Below are positions 16,784-24,299 of a stretch of DNA of 64,000 bases, piece by piece. Numbering within the stretch: position 1 is the stretch's first letter; every line of letters starts with the position of its first letter. Source of the stretch: Bacteroidales bacterium (lineage in GTDB: Bacteria; Bacteroidota; Bacteroidia; Bacteroidales; F082); the NCBI GenBank assembly GCA_017466405.1, contig JAFTUF010000063.1, positions 95,704-159,703 on the forward strand. Direction: 5' to 3'. Position numbers and translations under genes: made by a program. Under the pieces are notes generated by a model, which was not told the origin of the DNA, made no database searches, and worked only from the letters and a program-made list of their open reading frames with translations.

Positions 16784-17347
16784 ATGCTGAAGCGTTTTCT
16801 GATATTATTGCTGATGTCGTTTGTGACAATTGGAAACATAATGGCACAAGAAGAGAGTGTCGTGATACAGAAGAAACACAATCCCAAAAGAGCGACATTA
16901 TATTCTGCCGTGCTTCCAGGTCTCGGTCAGGCATACAACAAGAAATATTGGAAAATACCTATCGTATATGCAGGCATAGGAGCGATATATTACATTGCCG
17001 ACATGAACGGCGACTACTACAGAGAATTCAGAGATGCATACGACTATCAGTCGGGAATCAATACAAATGTCAGCGAAGAAGCAATAGAATATGCCAGCAA
17101 ATATTCGGCTAACAATCTCATCACTTTGAGAGACAGCTACCGACGCGATATGGAACTAAGCTGGATTATCATGGCACTATGGTACGGCATCAACATCATA
17201 GACGCCACCGTCGATGCTCACTTCTTCGAATATGACATCGGCGACGACCTTACTCTGAAAGTAGAGCCTGTCATACAAAACAACTTTGGCGAGACAGCAT
17301 ATAATCACAATTATAACGCAGGATTATCACTAAAACTAAAATTTTAA
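16784..17347 (+). CDS. DUF5683 domain protein
   Basis: A 187-residue protein with a signal peptide (MLKRFLILLLMSFVTIGNIMAQ) followed by RATLYSAVLPGLGQAYNKKYWKIPIVYAG, the hallmark of this family. One or two further hydrophobic segments follow (residues 60-75, 125-145). It is conserved next to parAB and dapB in Bacteroidota, but its function is unknown. It lies 8 bases after parB and 4 bases before dapB, clearly in the same operon. Confidence 0.85.
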   Translation: MLKRFLILLLMSFVTIGNIMAQEESVVIQKKHNPKRATLYSAVLPGLGQAYNKKYWKIPIVYAGIGAIYYIADMNGDYYREFRDAYDYQSGINTNVSEEAIEYASKYSANNLITLRDSYRRDMELSWIIMALWYGINIIDATVDAHFFEYDIGDDLTLKVEPVIQNNFGETAYNHNYNAGLSLKLKF

Positions 17348-17351
17348 AACC

Positions 17352-18137
17352 ATGAAGATTATATTGTTAGGATATGGAAAGATGGGCCACGAGGTAGAAC
17401 AGATGGCGCTTCAAAGAGGACATGAGATATTGGCAAGAATAGATAATGATGATGATTGGGAGAGATTTAGAGTCACCAAGTCACCAAGTCACCAAGTCAC
17501 CAAGGAATTCTCAGATTCTCAGATTCTCAGATTCTCAGATTCTGACAAAGTTGTTGCTATAGAGTTCAGCACACCGGCAACGGCTTTGGACAACATCAAC
17601 CGTTGCTTCGACATGAATATCCCTGTAGTATGCGGAACGACGGCATGGTATCAGCATTTAGATGAGGTGAGAGAAAGATGCTTGAAAGAGAATCAAGCTT
17701 TATTCTATGCTCCTAACTTCAGCATCGGAATGAACATCATGTTCATGCTCAACCGTCAGCTCGCTAAGTTCTCGGAGAGATACGACTACAAACTGAATCT
17801 CACAGAGACACATCATATTCATAAATTAGATAAACCAAGCGGCACCGCGGTGAAACTTGCAGAAGACATCGTAGAATGCAACAAGAACTACAGCTCTTGG
17901 GAATTGACAATGAACAATGAACAATTGACAATTAACGACGTACTTCCTATAGAGTCAATTCGTGAGGGTGATGTTTTCGGCATACATCAGGTGAGCGCGA
18001 CATCCGACTGCGACGTGATAAATCTCAGTCATGAGGCATTCAGCCGCAAGGGTTTTGCAAAAGGCGCAGTGATAGCAGCCGAATTTCTCGCAGACAAAAA
18101 AGGAATATTTACAATGAACGATTTGTTAAACAATTAA
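17352..18137 (+). CDS. dapB: 4-hydroxy-tetrahydrodipicolinate reductase carrying repeat-derived insertions
   Basis: A 261-residue NAD(P)H-dependent reductase of lysine/diaminopimelate synthesis. Core motifs: LLGYGKMGHEVE (Rossmann loop), AIEFSTPATALDN, VVCGTTAWY, APNFSIGMNIMFMLN, THHIHKLDKPSGTAVKLAEDI, SRKGFAKGAVIAAEFL. Two stretches are foreign in character. Residues about 40-64 are encoded by tandem octamers (GTCACCAA x4 then TCAGATTC x4). Residues about 185-195 are encoded by heptamers of the TGACAAT/GAACAAT family. Both fall in loops where the family varies and both keep the frame, so the enzyme is probably active. Confidence 0.93.
   Translation: MKIILLGYGKMGHEVEQMALQRGHEILARIDNDDDWERFRVTKSPSHQVTKEFSDSQILRFSDSDKVVAIEFSTPATALDNINRCFDMNIPVVCGTTAWYQHLDEVRERCLKENQALFYAPNFSIGMNIMFMLNRQLAKFSERYDYKLNLTETHHIHKLDKPSGTAVKLAEDIVECNKNYSSWELTMNNEQLTINDVLPIESIREGDVFGIHQVSATSDCDVINLSHEAFSRKGFAKGAVIAAEFLADKKGIFTMNDLLNN
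17472..17542 (+). repeat. In-frame octamer arrays inside dapB
   Basis: Four units of GTCACCAA (17472-17503), a GAATTC-containing joint, then four units of TCAGATTC (17511-17542). Both arrays are 32 bases, so each alone would shift the frame; the joint restores it. Confidence 0.92.
17905..17936 (+). repeat. In-frame heptamer array inside dapB
   Basis: Units TGACAAT, GAACAAT, GAACAAT, TGACAAT then TAAC. The same family occurs between genes at 23039, 25463 and 37700. Confidence 0.88.
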
Positions 18138-18150
18138 AAAAATAAACAAC

Positions 18151-19659
18151 ATGTTAGCATTCATAATATTAGTACCGGCATTATTCACATTGCCAATAGC
18201 CTTCTGCTGGAAACTTTTCAAGAAAGCAGGTTTTAAGGGTTTCTACTCGATAATACCATATTACAACATATACATCTTGTCGAAGATTGTCAACGACACC
18301 AAATGGTGGTGGTATCTGTTTATGATAGTTCCATATATCAACTTCTTCACCATGATGCTTATGTTCATCGACCTAGCAAAAGCATTCGGAAGATTTAAGG
18401 TATGGGAAGTGGTATGTGCTGCCGTAGTTCCATTCATCTTTTTCCCTATCGTCAGCATGCAAGGCTCAAAATACAGCGACCCTAGAGTGACAGAATATCC
18501 AAAGAAAAGCTCAGCCCGCGAATGGATCGACTCTATAGTGTGGGCTGTCGTCGCCGCATTGATAATAAGAACTTTCATGTTTGAGATGTACACCATCCCA
18601 TCATCGAGTATGGAGAAATCACTGCTCATCGGCGACTATCTCATCGTGAGCAAAATGGGTTACGGACCTCGTATCCCTAACACGCCTCTTGCTTTCCCAT
18701 TCGTACATCATACATTACCAGGAACCAAGACAACAAAATCTTATATTGAGAAGCCACAGCTTCCTTACAAGAGACTTCCTGGAACGACAGAGATAAAACG
18801 CAACGACCCGATAGTGTTCAATTTCCCTGCAGGCGACACCGTGAGTGAGGTCTATCAAAGCAATGTCACTTATTATCAGCTTTGCCGTTATTTCGGTAAA
18901 GACAAGGTGATGAGCGACAAGAAACAATTCGGCGACATCATAACACGTCCTGTCGATAAGAGAGAGAATTATGTGAAACGTCTTATCGCTATGCCAGGCG
19001 ACACATTACAAATTATCGATGGCGTCGTTTATATCAACGGAGAAATTGGTGAACAACCTGAAGAGATGCAACATAACTATAAGGTAAAAATCACAGGCAA
19101 TGGCATCAATCCTAAGATACTGGAAAAATACAATATCACCGAAGGATACAGAACAGCACATCAAGACGAGTTGATTTTCAACATGACAGGAGCCATCGCC
19201 GAGGAATTCAGAAAACTTCCTTTCGTGGTATCAGTCGAGAGAATGATAGCTGCACCAGGCACTGAAGTATCGGACGACATCTTCCCTAACGACACTACTT
19301 ATTTCAAATGGAATGCCGACAACTTCGGTCCTATCGTGATACCACAAGAAGGAGCTACGGTGAAGATTAACAAAGAAAACATAGCTCTTTACGACAGAGT
19401 GATAAGAGCTTATGAACATAACGACATGAAAATCGTAGGCGATAAGATTTATATTAACGGAGAAGAAACCGACGAATATACATTCCAGATGGATTATTAT
19501 TGGATGATGGGCGACAACCGTCACAACTCACAAGACTCTCGCTTCTGGGGTTATGTTCCAATCGACCATATAGTTGGCAAACCTGTATTCGTATGGTTGT
19601 CAATAGACAAAAACACAGGAAAAATACGTTTCAACAAAACATTCAGATTTGTAGATTAA
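18151..19659 (+). CDS. lepB: Signal peptidase I
   Basis: A 502-residue inner-membrane serine protease that removes signal peptides from exported proteins. The N-terminal ~110 residues form three or four membrane helices, as in other Bacteroidota enzymes. The catalytic region has the Ser in YTIPSSSMEKSLLIGD (about 153), the Lys in NYVKRLIAMPGDTLQIIDG (about 280), and the conserved box MMGDNRHNSQDSRFWGYVP near the C-terminus. A long insertion between these boxes makes it about twice the E. coli length, normal for the phylum. It is 13 bases after dapB and 4 bases before ftsK. Confidence 0.95.
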   Translation: MLAFIILVPALFTLPIAFCWKLFKKAGFKGFYSIIPYYNIYILSKIVNDTKWWWYLFMIVPYINFFTMMLMFIDLAKAFGRFKVWEVVCAAVVPFIFFPIVSMQGSKYSDPRVTEYPKKSSAREWIDSIVWAVVAALIIRTFMFEMYTIPSSSMEKSLLIGDYLIVSKMGYGPRIPNTPLAFPFVHHTLPGTKTTKSYIEKPQLPYKRLPGTTEIKRNDPIVFNFPAGDTVSEVYQSNVTYYQLCRYFGKDKVMSDKKQFGDIITRPVDKRENYVKRLIAMPGDTLQIIDGVVYINGEIGEQPEEMQHNYKVKITGNGINPKILEKYNITEGYRTAHQDELIFNMTGAIAEEFRKLPFVVSVERMIAAPGTEVSDDIFPNDTTYFKWNADNFGPIVIPQEGATVKINKENIALYDRVIRAYEHNDMKIVGDKIYINGEETDEYTFQMDYYWMMGDNRHNSQDSRFWGYVPIDHIVGKPVFVWLSIDKNTGKIRFNKTFRFVD

Positions 19660-19663
19660 GATT

Positions 19664-22270
19664 ATGAGTTATAACAAAAACAAGCCGATAGTAGAGACTC
19701 CGAAAGTTGAAGAGGTAAAGACGGAAGAGAAGAAGGTTGAGAAGAAAGTTGAAAAAAAGGCTGCTTCTACAAATGCCAAGGCTAAGAGCAAAGGCAAGAA
19801 GGACAAGCCTAAGAAAGCCACGACAGGAGCACGCAAGAGAGAAAGAGACCCACGCGTAAGAGTCGCTTTCGGTGTGTTTTTTATGCTCCTTAGCTTATAT
19901 ATCTTATTATCGACATTTTCATATCTCATCAACTATAATCTCGCAGGTAATTTCGGCGACATTATAGGAAAATACCTCAGCGAATATTCCTTCGGCTTGG
20001 GCTCAATATATCTGATAGCATTGTTGGCACTCGCTGGCTCTCTCCTAGCTTTCAAAGGACCTAAAATCAAAATTATAACAATATGTAAATACTGCTTGAT
20101 ATCTCTATTATGGCTGCCTCTTTTCTTGGCTACCATACTTCCGCAAAACGGAACTTGCGAGAAACTCTACGGATTGGTAGGAATAGAGATATATCAACTT
20201 ATAGAACAATATGTCAGCGAGATAGGAATTTACATCCTGCTTTTCTTCACTGCATTCTTATATGTGATATTCACATTCGACATTAAGATGCCTACGATTA
20301 ATTTTAAAAGAAAAGACGAGGACGAGGACACTGACTCTGACGAGGACAATGACACTGACTCTGACGAGGACAACGACACTGACTCTGACGAGGACATTGA
20401 CGATGTAGTTCCTGAAGTTAAGGTGAAACCTGTTGCTATAAATACATACATAGGTGATGATGAGGACAATGAAGATGAAGATGTCGATGAGGATGAAGAT
20501 GAAGATGTTGAAATAACCGTTAAGCATATTGAAAGAAAACCAGAGCAAACATCAACAGAGATTGAGATAGTACCTGAAACAAAAGATGACGATGACGACG
20601 GCTTTGAGGACGCGCCAAAACCACAGACGCTGCCTTCAAATGAAATAAAAAACAAAACCGACGAAGTCAATGCCGACGACATCGATATGGAAGTGACAGC
20701 TCCAACTGAAGAGAAACAAGCCATCGAGATTGGCGAGCATTTTGGTTTAGACACCGACTTCGACCCAAAACTCGAGTTGTCTAACTTCAGTTTCCCTCCT
20801 CTTGATTTGCTAAAAGACTACGGCGATGGAACAAGTAGCGTCAACAAGGAAGAACTTGAAGAAAACAAGAAACGCATCGTCGATACTCTTGCGAATTACA
20901 ATATCGCTATCGACAAGATTAAGGCAACCATCGGGCCTACTGTCACATTATACGAAATCATACCAGCTGCTGGTGTAAGAATCGCAAAAATCAAAGGGCT
21001 TCAAGACGACATCGCTCTTTGCCTCTCAGCGATTGGTATCCGTATCATCGCTCCTATCCCAGGCAAAGGAACTGTCGGTATCGAGGTTCCTAATCAGAAG
21101 CCACAGACTGTTTCTATGAAGAGCGTTCTGAGCTCAGAGCGTTTCCAGAAATGCGGTTACGAACTTCCTATTGGTATCGGAAAAACTATATCTAACGAGA
21201 GTTATGTCGCCGACCTTGCCAAGATGCCACACATCTTGATGGCAGGCGCTACTGGTCAAGGTAAGTCTGTTGGTATCAACGCTATCATATCTTCATTGTT
21301 ATATAGCAAACATCCAGCTGAGCTTAAGTTCGTCCTCGTTGACCCTAAGAAAGTTGAGTTAAGTCTTTACAAGAAGATAGAACGTCACTACTTAGCAAAA
21401 CTTCCTGACGCCGAAGAAGCTATCATCACCGATGTAAGAAAAGTGGTTCGCACGCTCAACTCATTATGTATTGAGATGGATAACCGTTACGAGCTTTTGA
21501 AAGACGCACAAGTACGTAACATCAAGGAATACAATGCTAAGTTCATCGCAAGAAGGTTAAATCCTTACGATGGTCATCGATTCCTTCCTTATATAGTTCT
21601 CGTCGTTGATGAGTTCGCCGACCTTATCATGACAGCTGGCAAGGAAGTGGAAGCGCCTATCGCACGTCTCGCCCAGTTGGCTCGTGCTATCGGCATCCAC
21701 CTCATCATAGCGACACAGCGTCCTTCGGTAAATATCATCACCGGTACCATCAAGGCTAACTTCCCTGCACGTATCGCGTTCCGCGTTATCTCGCGTGTTG
21801 ACTCAGGTACAATCCTCGACACCAACGGTGCAGATCAACTCATCGGTCGCGGCGATATGCTTTTCTCAACAGGAAACGACTTGGTTCGTCTGCAATGCGC
21901 CTTCATCGACACTCCAGAAGTGGAAGAAATTACAGACTTCATCGGCTCACAGAGAGCATATCCAGAAGCATATAACCTCCCAGACTGTCCTGATGAAAAA
22001 GACGAAGGCGGTGCGAAAGAAGCTCTCAACCCCGACGAGAGAGACCCTCTCTTTGAAGAAGCCGCTTATATCATCGTTCAAACTCAACAAGGCTCGACAT
22101 CTATGTTGCAGCGTAAATTGAAACTGGGTTACAACAGAGCTGGTAGAATCATCGACCAGTTAGAAAAAGCCGGCATCGTAGGACCTTTCGCCGGAAGTAA
22201 ACAACGTGAAGTAAGAGTCGCTAACGAAATGGCACTCGAACAGTTTTTGAAAGACCTTTATGATAATTAA
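19664..22270 (+). CDS. ftsK: FtsK/SpoIIIE DNA translocase
   Basis: An 868-residue septal DNA pump for chromosome dimer resolution. A Lys-rich cytoplasmic start (residues 10-60) precedes four membrane helices (about 65-205). An acidic linker (about 220-370) contains a repeated DTDSDEDN module. The motor follows with Walker A GATGQGKSVG, Walker B IVLVVDEFADL, and a C-terminal gamma winged helix (LQRKLKLGYNRAGRIIDQLEKAG). The acidic repeat is built from 24-base units that contain the hexamer words also found just after the gene. It ends the parA-to-ftsK run. Confidence 0.96.
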   Translation: MSYNKNKPIVETPKVEEVKTEEKKVEKKVEKKAASTNAKAKSKGKKDKPKKATTGARKRERDPRVRVAFGVFFMLLSLYILLSTFSYLINYNLAGNFGDIIGKYLSEYSFGLGSIYLIALLALAGSLLAFKGPKIKIITICKYCLISLLWLPLFLATILPQNGTCEKLYGLVGIEIYQLIEQYVSEIGIYILLFFTAFLYVIFTFDIKMPTINFKRKDEDEDTDSDEDNDTDSDEDNDTDSDEDIDDVVPEVKVKPVAINTYIGDDEDNEDEDVDEDEDEDVEITVKHIERKPEQTSTEIEIVPETKDDDDDGFEDAPKPQTLPSNEIKNKTDEVNADDIDMEVTAPTEEKQAIEIGEHFGLDTDFDPKLELSNFSFPPLDLLKDYGDGTSSVNKEELEENKKRIVDTLANYNIAIDKIKATIGPTVTLYEIIPAAGVRIAKIKGLQDDIALCLSAIGIRIIAPIPGKGTVGIEVPNQKPQTVSMKSVLSSERFQKCGYELPIGIGKTISNESYVADLAKMPHILMAGATGQGKSVGINAIISSLLYSKHPAELKFVLVDPKKVELSLYKKIERHYLAKLPDAEEAIITDVRKVVRTLNSLCIEMDNRYELLKDAQVRNIKEYNAKFIARRLNPYDGHRFLPYIVLVVDEFADLIMTAGKEVEAPIARLAQLARAIGIHLIIATQRPSVNIITGTIKANFPARIAFRVISRVDSGTILDTNGADQLIGRGDMLFSTGNDLVRLQCAFIDTPEVEEITDFIGSQRAYPEAYNLPDCPDEKDEGGAKEALNPDERDPLFEEAAYIIVQTQQGSTSMLQRKLKLGYNRAGRIIDQLEKAGIVGPFAGSKQREVRVANEMALEQFLKDLYDN
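20315..20402 (+). repeat. Coding tandem repeat in the FtsK acidic linker
   Basis: A short 18-base unit followed by 24-base units starting at 20339 and 20363, each beginning GACGAGGACAA and ending GACTCT, encode DEDNDTDS repeats. The words GACTCT and GACAAT match the intergenic array at 22274. Confidence 0.9.
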
Positions 22271-22273
22271 ACA

Positions 22274-22340
22274 CTGACTCTGAAATTTGACTCTGACTTT
22301 GACTCTGACTTTGACAATGACTTTGACAATGACTTTGAAG
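22274..22340. repeat. Tandem hexamer array (GACTCT/GACTTT/GACAAT)
   Basis: About ten 6-base units starting with GAC directly follow the ftsK stop. A second array of AACTTTA/AACTATA heptamers occupies 22357-22418, up to the lolA-like start. Confidence 0.9.
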
Positions 22341-22418
22341 ATTTATAAATAAACTTTAGACTAAATAACTATCAACTTTAAAACTACTATAAACTATGAA
22401 CTTTAAACTCTAAACTTT

Positions 22419-23033
22419 ATGAAGAAATACTTGATATTAATAATAGGTGTAATACTCGGATTGAGAGTCTCGGCGCAGAATGCTGAAGACTTTCTCAACA
22501 AGGTCGTCGAGAAGATGAAGTCATATAATGACATCAGCATCATCTTTAACTATCAGATGATTAATACTGGTGCAGGACTTTATGAAAATGAAAACGGTTT
22601 CGCTTCAATGAAAGGTAACTCTTACGTTCTCAATATTGCAGGTCAAGAACTTATCAGCAACGGAGAAATACTTTGGACACATCTCATCGATGACGAAGAA
22701 GTGATGATAAGCGAAGTGACAGAAGATAACAATACCTCCCCTATCGCTATAGTCAATGCCTTCACAGAAAACATCAGCGCGACATTCATTGAAAGCGATG
22801 ATAAAGACATCACAACTATAGAAGTGACAGAAAACGAAGGAGACAGTTTCGACAGAGTTCATATCAGCGTCGATAAGGATATGAATATAAAAAAGGTCTA
22901 TGTCGCGACACCAGATGGAAACGAATTTATTTACGAGATAACAGATTACAAGACAAATCTAAACCTTCCCGACAGCATGTTTATCTTCAATGAAGAACAA
23001 CATCCTAATGTGGAAGTGATTGATATGAGGTGA
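22419..23033 (+). CDS. LolA-like outer-membrane lipoprotein carrier protein
   Basis: A 204-residue periplasmic protein with signal peptide (MKKYLILIIGVILGLRVSAQ). The segment EDFLNKVVEKMKSYNDISIIFNYQ followed by a run of beta strands and the late LPDSMFIFNEEQHPNVEVIDMR match the LolA-like family that shuttles lipoproteins to the outer membrane. In this phylum the family is divergent and the role is inferred from fold. It is separated from ftsK by 148 bases of repeats, so it may or may not share the operon. Confidence 0.8.
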   Translation: MKKYLILIIGVILGLRVSAQNAEDFLNKVVEKMKSYNDISIIFNYQMINTGAGLYENENGFASMKGNSYVLNIAGQELISNGEILWTHLIDDEEVMISEVTEDNNTSPIAIVNAFTENISATFIESDDKDITTIEVTENEGDSFDRVHISVDKDMNIKKVYVATPDGNEFIYEITDYKTNLNLPDSMFIFNEEQHPNVEVIDMR

Positions 23034-23038
23034 TGTTT

Positions 23039-23061
23039 TACAATTAACAATTAACAATTAT
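23039..23061. repeat. CAATTAA heptamer array after the lolA-like gene
   Basis: Three heptamers ACAATTA in tandem, directly joined to the 57-bp inverted-repeat element that begins at 23063. Confidence 0.88.
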
Positions 23062-23062
23062 G

Positions 23063-23119
23063 GTAGAGACGTATCAATTACTCCGATAAGAATAAACAAT
23101 ACGTAATTGCTGCGTCTCA
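23063..23119 (-). repeat. 57-bp inverted-repeat element, copy A
   Basis: On the minus strand it reads TGAGACGCAGCAATTAC ... GTAATTGATACGTCTCTAC. It matches copy B (28008-28064) at 52 of 57 positions by eye. The terminal arms are about 16 bp and the centre is AT-rich. Confidence 0.88.
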
Positions 23120-23127
23120 TCAATTTA

Positions 23128-23200
23128 CAAATATAAACTTTGAACTAAACAACTTTAAACTTTAAAACTACTATAAACTATTAACTATGAACTATAAACT
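23128..23200. repeat. AACTTTA/AACTATA heptamer array
   Basis: About ten tandem or near-tandem heptamers (AACTTTA, AACTATT, AACTATG, AACTATA) run up to the pnuC start. The same words occur at 7928-7945 and 22357-22418. Confidence 0.85.
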
Positions 23201-23203
23201 ATT

Positions 23204-23785
23204 ATGGAATTAATAATTGAAATAATAGCTGTTATTACCGGATTGCTCAGCGTTTGGTTTTCAAAGAAAATCAACGTCTTGGTGTTTCCTGTAGGAATGA
23301 TAAGTCTCGCTTTGTATGTTGGAATATTCATTCATAACGGATTATATGCTAATTCTGTAATCAATTTTTTATATTTCATAATCAGTATTTACGGATGGCG
23401 GAACTGGGTAAGACAACGGACAACAGTCAACAATCAACAGTCAACAGATGGAGGTGAATTAAAAGTTTCTTTCTTAAACAAGAAAGAGAATATTATTACA
23501 GCAACTATATTCTGTATCTCAATAATCTTAATTTGTGTATTTACGCCAAAGGAGTTATCAGTCAGACTTGATTATATAACAAGCGCTGCCGGTCTGATAG
23601 CGATGGTTCTCACTTCACTGAAGAAAGTCGATAACTGGATGTATTATCTTTTAGCCGACATAATATTGATTCCGCTTTGTATTTATAACGGATTATATCT
23701 GACGAGTTTGCAATATGTTGCTTACACAATCTTAGCGATTATGGGTTACATCAGCTGGAGCAAGGAGGCGAAACAAAATGTTTAA
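23204..23785 (+). CDS. pnuC: PnuC-type nicotinamide riboside transporter
   Basis: A 193-residue inner-membrane protein with about seven hydrophobic segments. Family features are the early VWFSKKINVLVFPVGMIS and the FLYFIISIYGWRNWVR segment that lines the substrate site, followed by LKKVDNWMYYLLADIILIPLCIYNGLYLTSLQYVAYTILAIMGYISWSKE. A loop of about 12 residues after YGWRNWVR (QRTTVNNQQSTDGG) is encoded by heptamers (GACAACG/GTCAACA). The gene overlaps the kinase gene by 8 bases; together they import and phosphorylate nicotinamide riboside for NAD salvage. Confidence 0.93.
   Translation: MELIIEIIAVITGLLSVWFSKKINVLVFPVGMISLALYVGIFIHNGLYANSVINFLYFIISIYGWRNWVRQRTTVNNQQSTDGGELKVSFLNKKENIITATIFCISIILICVFTPKELSVRLDYITSAAGLIAMVLTSLKKVDNWMYYLLADIILIPLCIYNGLYLTSLQYVAYTILAIMGYISWSKEAKQNV
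23412..23446 (+). repeat. In-frame heptamer array inside pnuC
   Basis: Five units: GACAACG, GACAACA, GTCAACA, ATCAACA, GTCAACA. Thirty-five bases, not a multiple of three; the frame is held by flanking bases. Confidence 0.9.
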
Positions 23786-24299
23786 TATTGCCATCACAGG
23801 TCCCGAATCGACGGGAAAATCGACGCTCGCCGAAGCACTCGCCAAATATTTCGGAACGGAATATATTCCAGAATATTCAAGGACTTATCTAGAAAACTTC
23901 GAAGGACGCTACTCAGAAGACGACGTCGTTGAGATTGCCAAGGGTCAGCATAAACTAATCGTCGAAAAGAAAGAGTATTCACAAAATATACTTATTGCAG
24001 ACACCGAGATTATCGTATGCAAGATTTGGGTGGAATATGTATTCAAACATTCCAATGCTACAATCAACAATATTTTGAAAGAGCAAGACTTCGACCTTTA
24101 TCTTCTCTGCGACATCGACCTTCCTTGGACTTACGACCCGCTCAGGGAGAATCCAAATCCGGAAGAAAGAAAAGAGCTCTTCGAGATTTACAGAAACACA
24201 TTGACGCAGATGAATCTGCCTTTTGAGATTGTCAGAGGAAATGACGAGGAAAGAATCTCTAACGCGATTAACATCATAAAGAAACATCTTCATGAATAA
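23778..24299 (+). CDS. NadR-type ribosylnicotinamide kinase (AAA-family ATPase)
   Basis: A 173-residue cytoplasmic kinase corresponding to the C-terminal kinase domain of NadR, without adenylyltransferase or regulator domains. It shows P-loop GPESTGKSTLAEALA at residue 8, EYIPEYSRTYLE, ADTEIIVCKIWVEYVF and LCDIDLPWTYDPLRENPNPEERKELFEIY, all typical. It converts nicotinamide riboside to NMN, trapping what PnuC imports. It overlaps pnuC (8 bases) and the glycosyltransferase (8 bases). Confidence 0.9.
   Translation: MFNIAITGPESTGKSTLAEALAKYFGTEYIPEYSRTYLENFEGRYSEDDVVEIAKGQHKLIVEKKEYSQNILIADTEIIVCKIWVEYVFKHSNATINNILKEQDFDLYLLCDIDLPWTYDPLRENPNPEERKELFEIYRNTLTQMNLPFEIVRGNDEERISNAINIIKKHLHE

Noticed and set aside
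15000-17350. parS sites near parAB
   Set aside because: I looked for TGTTNCACGTGNAACA-like 16-mers and saw none; CCACGTTTC near 42779 is only a partial match.
20230-20754. Long minus-strand ORF rich in Ser inside ftsK
   Set aside because: It is the complement of the acidic GAC/GAT repeat linker and carries no recognisable domain.
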